DNA of 39,368 nt from Streptomyces sp. SID9727 (GTDB taxonomy: Bacteria > Actinomycetota > Actinomycetes > Streptomycetales > Streptomycetaceae): contig NZ_JAAGNI010000313.1 in NCBI RefSeq assembly GCF_010550605.1, forward strand, positions 1-39,368, written 5' to 3'. The notes beneath the pieces were generated by a model that searched no databases, had not been told where the DNA came from, and was given only the letters and a program-made list of their open reading frames with translations. The position numbers and the translations under genes are program-made. Positions 31,582 through 39,368 of this stretch are shown one piece after another. Every line of letters begins with the position of its first letter. Position 1 is the first letter of the stretch.

Positions 31582-32861
31582 GCAGCCTCCACCACCGCCA
31601 CCTCGCCGTCAGCCCCGACTGGCTGGCGCTCTACTACCGCCACCCGCTGGAGATCACGCACGGCGAGGGCCGCCACGTCTGGGACGCCGACGGCAACCGC
31701 TACCTCGACTTCTTCGGCGGCATCCTCACCACCATGACCGCCCACGCCCTGCCCGAGGTCACCAAGGCGGTCAGCGAGCAGGCCGGCCGGATCATCCACT
31801 CCTCGACGCTCTACCTCAACCGCCCGATGATCGAGCTGGCCGAACGCGTCGCCTCGCTCTCCGGCATCCCCGACGCCCGGGTCTTCTTCACCACCTCGGG
31901 CACCGAGGCCAACGACACCGCGCTGCTCCTGGCGACCACGTACCGCAGGTCGAACCAGATCCTGGCGATGCGGAACAGCTACCACGGCCGGTCCTTCTCC
32001 GCGGTCTCCATCACCGGCAACAACGCCTGGTCACCCACCAGCCTCTCGCCGCTCCAGACCCTGTACGTGCACGGCGGCGTCCGCACCCGCGGCCCCTACG
32101 CGCACCTGAGCGACGAGGAGTTCACCGCCGCCTGCGTCGCGGACCTGGAGGACCTGCTCGGCCACACCCGCACCCCGGCCGCCCTGATCGCCGAACCCAT
32201 CCAGGGCGTCGGCGGCTTCACCTCACCGCCGGACGGGCTCTACGGCGCGTTCCGCGAGGTGCTGAACCGGCACGGCGTGCTGTGGATCTCCGACGAGGTG
32301 CAGACGGGCTGGGGGCGCTCCGGCGAACACTTCTGGGGCTGGCAGGCCCACGCCCAGAACGGGCCGCCGGACATCCTCACCTTCGCCAAGGGCATCGGCA
32401 ACGGCATGTCCATCGGCGGGGTGGTCGCCCGCGCCGAGGTCATGAACTGCCTGGACGCCAACTCCATCTCGACGTTCGGCGGTTCACCGGTCACCATGGC
32501 GGCCGGCCTCGCCAACCTCTCGTACCTCCTGGAACACGACCTCCAGGGCAACGCCCGCCGCGTCGGCGGCCTGCTCATCGAGCGGCTGCGCGCGATCGGC
32601 GCCGCCTCGGAGCGGGTCCGCGAGGTACGGGGCCGGGGTCTGATGATCGGCGTCGAGCTGGTGAAGCCCGGCACCGACGAGGCCGACCCGGCAGCCGCCG
32701 CGGCCGTCCTGGAGGCGGCGCGCGAGGGCGGCCTGCTCATCGGCAAGGGCGGCGGCCACAACACCAGCGTCCTGCGCATCGCCCCGCCGCTCTCGCTCGC
32801 GATCGCCGAGGCGGAAGAGGGGGCGGACATCCTCGCCGACGCCCTCCGCGAGGTGGGCTGA
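31578..32861 (+). CDS. class III PLP-dependent aminotransferase
   Basis: A 427-residue fold-type I aminotransferase. The PLP-binding Lys is Lys271 in LTFAKGIGNGMSIGGV. Other family landmarks are VWDADGNRYLDFFGGI, FFTTSGTEANDTALLLA, NSYHGRSFSA, AALIAEPIQGVGGF and WISDEVQTGWGRSGEHFW. It is closest in character to the AGXT2-like group that uses beta-alanine or beta-aminoisobutyrate with glyoxylate or pyruvate. In this operon it would turn beta-alanine into malonate semialdehyde. GTG 31578 overlaps the preceding stop. The amino donor and acceptor are inferred from context. Confidence 0.87.
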   Translation: MSSLHHRHLAVSPDWLALYYRHPLEITHGEGRHVWDADGNRYLDFFGGILTTMTAHALPEVTKAVSEQAGRIIHSSTLYLNRPMIELAERVASLSGIPDARVFFTTSGTEANDTALLLATTYRRSNQILAMRNSYHGRSFSAVSITGNNAWSPTSLSPLQTLYVHGGVRTRGPYAHLSDEEFTAACVADLEDLLGHTRTPAALIAEPIQGVGGFTSPPDGLYGAFREVLNRHGVLWISDEVQTGWGRSGEHFWGWQAHAQNGPPDILTFAKGIGNGMSIGGVVARAEVMNCLDANSISTFGGSPVTMAAGLANLSYLLEHDLQGNARRVGGLLIERLRAIGAASERVREVRGRGLMIGVELVKPGTDEADPAAAAAVLEAAREGGLLIGKGGGHNTSVLRIAPPLSLAIAEAEEGADILADALREVG

Positions 32862-32881
32862 GCGCCGACATCCGCGCGGGC

Positions 32882-32899
32882 GCGGGGGCCGGCCCCCGC
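32882..32899. repeat. perfect 18-bp GC palindrome before dihydropyrimidinase
   Basis: GCGGGGGCC followed directly by its complement GGCCCCCGC, in the 74-bp gap between the aminotransferase and dihydropyrimidinase genes. It may fold as an intercistronic mRNA hairpin or bind a dimeric protein; no evidence separates these. Confidence 0.35.
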
Positions 32900-32935
32900 A
32901 CCCGCGCTCCACCAGCACACGAGGAGGGGTTACCC

Positions 32936-34336
32936 ATGAGCCGTACCGTCATCCGCGGCGGCCTGGTCGTCACCGCGTCGGACGAGATGCACGCGGACGT
33001 CCTCGTCGACGGCGGCCGGATCGCCGCGCTCGCCGCCCACGACAGCGACGAGGCGGCCGGCTGGACCGCCGCCCGGACCGTCGACGCGACCGGCAAGTAC
33101 GTCATCCCGGGCGGCGTCGACGCGCACACCCACATGGAGATGCCGTTCGGCGGCACCTACGCGGCCGACACCTTCGAGACCGGCACCCGTGCCGCGGCCT
33201 GGGGCGGCACCACCACCATCGTGGACTTCGCCATCCAGTCCGTCGGCCGCCCTCTGCGCGAGGGGCTCGACGCCTGGTACGCCAAGGCGGACGGCAACTG
33301 CGCCATCGACTACGCCTTCCACATGATCCTCGCGGACGTCAACGAGTCCTCGCTCAAGGAGATGGACCTCCTGGTCGGCGAAGGCATCACGTCCTTCAAG
33401 CTGTTCATGGCGTACCCCGGTGTCTTCTACAGCGACGACGGGCAGATCCTGCGCGCCATGCAGCGGGCCGAGTCCAACGGCGGCCTGATCATGATGCACG
33501 CGGAGAACGGCATCGCCATCGACGTCCTGGTGGAGCAGGCCCTCGCCGCCGGCCGCACCGACCCCCGCCACCACGGCGACGTACGCAAGGTGGCACTGGA
33601 GGCCGAGGCCACGCACCGCGCGATCCAGCTCGCCCGGGTCGCGGGATCGCCGCTGTACGTCGTGCACGTCTCCGCCGACGAGGCCGTCGCCGAGATCGCC
33701 GCCGCCCGCCACAAGGGACAGCCGGTCTTCGGTGAGACCTGCCCGCAGTACCTCTTCCTGTCCACCGACAACCTCGCGGAACCGGACTTCGAGGGCGCCA
33801 AGTACGTCTGCTCGACGCCGCTGCGGCCCCGGGAGCACCAGGAGGTCCTGTGGCGCGGGCTGCGCAACAACGAGCTCCAGGTCGTCTCCACCGATCACTG
33901 CCCCTTCTGCTTCTCCGGGCAGAAGGAGATGGGGCGGGGCGACTTCTCGAAGATCCCCAACGGCATGCCGGGCGTCGAGAACCGCATGGACCTGCTGCAC
34001 CAGGCGGTGGTCGACGGCCGCATCTCGCGCCGCCGCTGGATCGAGATCGCCTGCGCGTCACCGGCGAGGATGTTCGGCCTCTACCCGAAGAAGGGCACGA
34101 TCGCGCCCGGCGCGGACGCGGACATCGTCGTGTACGACCCGGCGGCCGAGCAGACCGTGTCCGCCGAGACCCACCACATGAACGTCGACTACTCGGCGTA
34201 CGAGGGGAAGCGGCTCACCGGCCGGGTCGAGACCGTGCTCTCGCGCGGTGAGGTCGTCATCGACAACCGCACGTACACCGGCCGCACCGGCCACGGCATC
34301 TACACCCCACGCGCCACCTGTCAGTACCTGAACTAG
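32936..34336 (+). CDS. hydA: dihydropyrimidinase / D-hydantoinase
   Basis: A 466-residue amidohydrolase from ATG 32936 with GAGGAGGGG upstream. The binuclear metal site is complete: HTH in VDAHTHMEMPFGG, carboxylated Lys155 in SFKLFMAYPGVFY, His in MMHAENG, His in VVHVSADEA and Asp in STDHCPFCFSG. The C-terminal PKKGTIAPGADADIVVYDP strand set is typical. It hydrolyses dihydrouracil or dihydrothymine, or 5-substituted hydantoins, to the N-carbamoyl amino acid, which the amidohydrolase then cleaves. Length is normal for the family. Confidence 0.93.
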   Translation: MSRTVIRGGLVVTASDEMHADVLVDGGRIAALAAHDSDEAAGWTAARTVDATGKYVIPGGVDAHTHMEMPFGGTYAADTFETGTRAAAWGGTTTIVDFAIQSVGRPLREGLDAWYAKADGNCAIDYAFHMILADVNESSLKEMDLLVGEGITSFKLFMAYPGVFYSDDGQILRAMQRAESNGGLIMMHAENGIAIDVLVEQALAAGRTDPRHHGDVRKVALEAEATHRAIQLARVAGSPLYVVHVSADEAVAEIAAARHKGQPVFGETCPQYLFLSTDNLAEPDFEGAKYVCSTPLRPREHQEVLWRGLRNNELQVVSTDHCPFCFSGQKEMGRGDFSKIPNGMPGVENRMDLLHQAVVDGRISRRRWIEIACASPARMFGLYPKKGTIAPGADADIVVYDPAAEQTVSAETHHMNVDYSAYEGKRLTGRVETVLSRGEVVIDNRTYTGRTGHGIYTPRATCQYLN

Positions 34337-34347
34337 GAGCAACGGGA

Positions 34348-35364
34348 ATGGACTTCGGACTCGTCCTCCAGACGGACCCGCCCGCATCGGCCGTGATCAG
34401 CCTGATGCGCCGCGCCGAACGCAACGGTTTCCGCTACGGCTGGACCTTCGACTCGGCAGTGCTCTGGCAGGAGCCCTTCGTCATCTACAGCGCCATCCTG
34501 GAACACACCGACCGCCTCACCGTCGGCCCCATGGTCACCAACCCGGGCACCCGCACCTGGGAGGTCACCGCCTCCACCTTCGCCACCCTCAACGACATGT
34601 ACGGCAACCGGACCGTGTGCGGGATCGGCCGGGGCGACTCCGCGATGCGCGTCGCCGGGCGCGCCCCCAACACCCTGGCCCGGCTCGGCGAGGCGATCGA
34701 CGTCATCCGCGACCTGGCGGAGGGCCGCGAGGCCGAGGTGGACGGCAACCCCATCCGCATCCCCTGGATCAAGGACGGCAGGCTCCCCGTCTGGATGGCC
34801 GCCTACGGCCCCAAGGCCCTCGCGCTCGCCGGGCAGAAGGCCGACGGCTTCATCCTCCAGCTCGCGGACCCCTACCTCACCGAGTGGATGATCAAGGCGG
34901 TGCGGGACGCGGCGGCCGGGGCCGGACGCGACCCGGACGCGGTCACCATCTGCGTCGCCGCCCCCGCCTACGTCACCGACGACGACTCGCCCGAGGCCCT
35001 GGCCCACGCCCGGGACCAGTGCCGCTGGTTCGGCGGGATGGTCGGCAACCACGTCGCCGACCTCGTCTCCCGGTACGGCGAGCACTCGGGCCTGGTCCCG
35101 GACGAGCTGACCGCCTACATCAAGGACCGGCAGGGCTACGACTACAGCCATCACGGGCGCGCCGGGAACCCCGACACCGCGTTCGTCCCCGACGCCATCG
35201 TGGACCGCTTCTGCCTGCTCGGCCCGGCCGCCGCCCATGTCGAGAAGCTGAGACACCTCAAGGGACTGGGCGTCGACCAGTTCGCGGTGTACGACATGCA
35301 CGACGCCCGCGAGGCCACCATCGACGCCTACGGCTCCGCCGTCATCCCCGCCCTCACCGGCTGA
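34348..35364 (+). CDS. LLM-class flavin/F420-dependent oxidoreductase (TIGR03842-like)
   Basis: A 338-residue TIM-barrel enzyme of the luciferase-like family: MDFGLVLQTDPPASAVISLM, EHTDRLTVGPMVTNPGTR, CGIGRGDSAMRVAGRAP, LPVWMAAYGPKALALAGQ and ADGFILQLADPYLTEWM. It starts 11 bp after the dihydropyrimidinase stop, so it is part of the operon. From memory the TIGR03842 group often sits in such pyrimidine/hydantoin clusters, with F420 or FMN as cofactor. It could oxidise or reduce the ring, or act on malonate semialdehyde-side products. No dedicated dihydropyrimidine dehydrogenase is seen nearby. Its exact reaction is unknown. Confidence 0.83.
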   Translation: MDFGLVLQTDPPASAVISLMRRAERNGFRYGWTFDSAVLWQEPFVIYSAILEHTDRLTVGPMVTNPGTRTWEVTASTFATLNDMYGNRTVCGIGRGDSAMRVAGRAPNTLARLGEAIDVIRDLAEGREAEVDGNPIRIPWIKDGRLPVWMAAYGPKALALAGQKADGFILQLADPYLTEWMIKAVRDAAAGAGRDPDAVTICVAAPAYVTDDDSPEALAHARDQCRWFGGMVGNHVADLVSRYGEHSGLVPDELTAYIKDRQGYDYSHHGRAGNPDTAFVPDAIVDRFCLLGPAAAHVEKLRHLKGLGVDQFAVYDMHDAREATIDAYGSAVIPALTG

Positions 35365-35463
35365 CCGCCCCGCACCCCGGTCGCCCGCGCCCCCGGTCGT
35401 ACGCAACCCCCCGCGCCCCACCCGCCCCGCACGGCACCGCCCCGAGCGAAGGGTCCAGCCGCC

Positions 35464-37017
<1,554 letters not shown>

Positions 37018-38026
37018 CGTCGTAGGAGTCGGCGGGCGACGGCGTGTTCCTGGGCACCGGTTCGTCGAAGTCCGAGAAGTTCACCACCGCGTCCGTGCCG
37101 TCCCCGCCGTGCAGCGAGAGCCGCAGCGGATAGGGCTTGCCCTTCGCCGCCACGTCCACGGTCAGCGTCATGTCGCCGCGCATCCGGGTCAGCGGGACCA
37201 CGGACGTGTCGCCGACGGTGGTCCTCGCGCCCTTGTTGAGCGTGCCCGTGTCGTCGTTCGCGTTGTCGCTGACGAGCTTCTGGAAGGTGTCGAGGTCGCA
37301 CGTCTTCGTCAGGGCGCGCAGCCGGGGGCTGTCGGCGGGGGCCTTCAGATAGCGGTCCCCGACGATCGCCGCGAAGGCCGAGCCGCCGTTGGGCACCTGG
37401 TTCTTCCAGAAGTCCGCGTCCGGTTTCAGCCACACGTCGTCACCGCGCTTGACGATCAGCACCGAGCCCTTGCTCCGGCCCAGATCCACCGAGCCGTTGC
37501 AGTTGCCGTGCCGGTCCACGGCCAGGTCCAGGGACATGGACGGGGTGCCCTTGCCCAGGCCGCCCCGGGTGGACACGTGCAGGGACTCCGCGCCGAGCAG
37601 CGCGTCCCGGGAGCGGTCGGCGATCTGCTGGGCGGTGAGATGGTCGATGTCCTCCGCGTGGGCCACGCCGCCGAGGACGCCGGTGCCGGCGGCGCCGATC
37701 AGGAACGCGGCGGCCCACGCGGCCGGGCGGGTGCCGAGAGGTGAACCGGTCACGTCGCCTCCTCGTCGCGAAGGGTCGTGGGGGACTACCGGATGACTGC
37801 GCTCCGGTCCCGTCGAGCGTACGCCGGGGGAGTGAACGCCGCCCGTTCGGCGCAGGCGGCCCCTGCGCGCCGGCCGGGGCGGCGCCTACGCGGCGTGACG
37901 TTTTCCGGTGCCGCCGGTTAGGCAGACCGCGGGCGGCCCGCTCCCGCACCCGCCCGCGCCAGAGTCGAACGCGACCGTACACGTGCCGCCCCGGCGGCCA
38001 CGGGCGGTCACCACCGAAAGGGCATC

Positions 38027-38380
38027 ATGAAGAAGACCCTGGGGAACCTGTCCCGCACCGCGCTGCGCCGGGCCGCCGTCACCGGCCTGTCCACGGCCCT
38101 CGCCGTGGCCGGCGGCCTCGCCGTCGCGGCCCCGGCCGCCGCCACGCCGCCCGGCCTGTCCTGTGACACCGGCAAGCACGCCGTGGACGACTACACCGGC
38201 TACGCGCTGTGCCGGAACAACGGTTCCACCACCCAGACCTTCTGGGTCCACCTGGTCTGCGGCTGGTCACCCGACGTGGACGGCGAGCACGTCACCCTCG
38301 CCCCGGGCCAGTCCGGCCAGTCCACCGCGCACTGCGCCGGTCTCGGCACCGGCATCGGCGAGATCAGCGTGCGCCCGTAA
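38027..38380 (+). CDS. small secreted cysteine-containing protein
   Basis: A 117-residue protein with GAAAGG upstream of ATG 38027. Residues ~1-40 are a signal peptide (KKTLGNLSRTALRR, then AVTGLSTALAVAGGLAVAAP and AAAT). The mature ~77 residues carry four cysteines (LSCDTGKH, ALCRNN, HLVCGWSPD, TAHCAGLG), enough for two disulfides, and appear beta-rich. No catalytic motif or known family was recognised. Extracellular location is well supported; the role is unknown. Confidence 0.7.
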   Translation: MKKTLGNLSRTALRRAAVTGLSTALAVAGGLAVAAPAAATPPGLSCDTGKHAVDDYTGYALCRNNGSTTQTFWVHLVCGWSPDVDGEHVTLAPGQSGQSTAHCAGLGTGIGEISVRP

Positions 38381-38421
38381 GGACCTTCGCGCCGAACGGT
38401 TGAGGGCGGCGCGCCCACTCG

Positions 38422-38435
38422 TTACCCTCCAGTAA
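38422..38435. promoter_or_regulatory. possible TetR-type half-site pair before the amidase gene
   Basis: TTAC (38422-38425) and GTAA (38432-38435) form an inverted pair within TTACCCTCCAGTAA, 59 bp before the amidase ATG. The arms are only 4 bp, so this is weak support for a repressor site. Confidence 0.2.
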
Positions 38436-38494
38436 GCCCGCTCGCGCGGACTGGTGCACGTGCGCACCTGACGGTACGAGGAGGCGAGCCGCCC

Positions 38495-39368
38495 ATGTCC
38501 TCAGCCCCAGTCACCCGAACGGCCGAAGAACCCGTACCCGACCGGGACGCGCCGAACCCCGCCCCGCGCGGTCTCGCCGACGGTGTGCGGGCCCTCGCGG
38601 ACGGCCGGACCACCTCCACCGCACTCGTCACCGCCGCGCTGGCCCGGATCGGGGCGAGCCAGGGCACCCTCAACGCCTTCCGCCACCTGCGCGCCGAGGC
38701 GGCGCTCACCGAGGCCGCCGAAGCCGACCGCAGGCTCGCGGCGGGGGAGCGGCTGCCGCTGCTCGGGGTGCCCGTCGCGGTGAAGGACGACACGGACGTC
38801 GCCGGGATGCCCACGTACTTCGGCTGCGCCGGGGAGCGGGCCGCGGCGGCCGCCGACAGCGAAGCCGTACGCAGGCTGCGCGCGGCCGGTGCGGTGATCG
38901 TCGGCAAGACCAACTCCTGCGAGCTGGGCCAGTGGCCGTTCACCGAGGGCGCCGCGTTCGGCGCCACCCGCAACCCCTGGCACACCGACCACACCCCGGG
39001 CGGCTCGTCCGGGGGTTCGGCCGCCGCCGTCGCCGCCGGACTCGTGCCCGCCGCCCTCGGCTCGGACGGCGCCGGGTCCGTCCGCATCCCCGCGGCCTGG
39101 ACCCACCTGGTCGGCATCAAGCCGCAGCGCGGCCGGATCTCGGTGCACCCGCACAGCGACGCGTTCCAGGGCCTCACCGTCAACGGACCGCTGGCCAGGA
39201 CCGTCGAGGACGCCGCCCTCCTCCTCGACGCCGTCGCCGGGCCGCACCCCGAGGACCCGCACCGCCCGCCTCCCGTCGACGCCTCGGCCGCCGCCCGCCG
39301 CGACCCGGGCCGGCTGCGCATCGCGCTTGCCTGGCGGCCCCCGCTCACCCTCACCGGCTCGGCACCCC
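38495..39368 (+). CDS. amidase-signature enzyme (3' end outside window)
   Basis: From ATG 38495 (GAGGAGG upstream) 291 codons stay open to the window edge. The amidase signature is complete in the visible part: catalytic Lys in LLGVPVAVKDDTD, the Gly/Ser-rich loop TPGGSSGGSAAAVAAGLVP containing the cis-Ser, and the nucleophile Ser in LGSDGAGSVRIPAAW, followed by VGIKPQRGRIS and NGPLARTVEDAALLLDAVAG. Ser-cisSer-Lys amidases hydrolyse small amides, or act as GatA in tRNA transamidation. The N-terminal extension and lack of Gat neighbours favour a stand-alone amidase. Substrate unknown. Confidence 0.87.
   Translation, partial: MSSAPVTRTAEEPVPDRDAPNPAPRGLADGVRALADGRTTSTALVTAALARIGASQGTLNAFRHLRAEAALTEAAEADRRLAAGERLPLLGVPVAVKDDTDVAGMPTYFGCAGERAAAAADSEAVRRLRAAGAVIVGKTNSCELGQWPFTEGAAFGATRNPWHTDHTPGGSSGGSAAAVAAGLVPAALGSDGAGSVRIPAAWTHLVGIKPQRGRISVHPHSDAFQGLTVNGPLARTVEDAALLLDAVAGPHPEDPHRPPPVDASAAARRDPGRLRIALAWRPPLTLTGSAP

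Overview
The window reads as chromosomal DNA of a Streptomyces or close relative. It is very GC-rich with strong G/C at third codon positions, uses AGGAG-type ribosome binding sites with frequent GTG/TTG starts and ATGA/GTGA overlaps, and carries typical streptomycete families (SARP regulator, gluABCD-type uptake operon, FemX-MurJ pair, MAB_1171c-type membrane protein with an XRE partner, LLM and PPOX enzymes). No tRNA, rRNA or CRISPR array was seen.

Layout. 1-5.7 kb: a SARP activator cut by the left edge (minus), a SnoaL-like protein, an AraC regulator, a membrane metallophosphoesterase, a Cys-rich protein, two small proteins and an ArsR-like regulator with a regularly spaced operator array. 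5.7-6.9 kb: a gene-poor, locally lower-GC stretch holding a decayed IS5-type transposase. 6.9-9.6 kb: a compact lasso peptide cluster in the order A-C-B1-B2. Its 47-residue precursor has a textbook YxxPxLxxxGxF leader and the predicted core GFGSDHSDVLGKQGW, resembling sungsanpin and chaxapeptin. No ABC exporter follows. This is the most interesting object in the window. 9.8-13.1 kb: a pcaD-pcaC fusion, an MBL-fold hydrolase, exonuclease III and a small conserved protein. 13.2-16.4 kb: a polar amino-acid (glutamate type) ABC uptake operon.

16.5-23.5 kb is a cell-envelope block: an L,D-transpeptidase lipoprotein (minus), a FemX-like aminoacyltransferase translationally coupled to a MurJ-type flippase, then a response regulator, sensor kinase and lipoprotein in one overlapping operon. 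23.5-26.6 kb: a SAM-methyltransferase-like protein (minus), an XRE regulator coupled to a multi-pass membrane protein, and an unrecognised membrane-anchored protein (minus). 26.7-30.6 kb: a secreted gamma-glutamyltransferase, a broken GH75 chitosanase remnant, a divergent methionine aminopeptidase/XRE pair with a repeat-rich shared promoter, and a PPOX-type enzyme.

30.7-37.0 kb is a catabolic operon for pyrimidine or hydantoin breakdown: beta-ureidopropionase-like amidohydrolase, class III aminotransferase, dihydropyrimidinase, LLM-class oxidoreductase and NCS1 permease. The permease would import the base, the dihydropyrimidinase open the reduced ring, the amidohydrolase release a beta-amino acid, and the aminotransferase convert it to a semialdehyde. 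No classical dihydropyrimidine dehydrogenase lies here. The window ends with two secreted proteins and an amidase-signature enzyme cut by the right edge.
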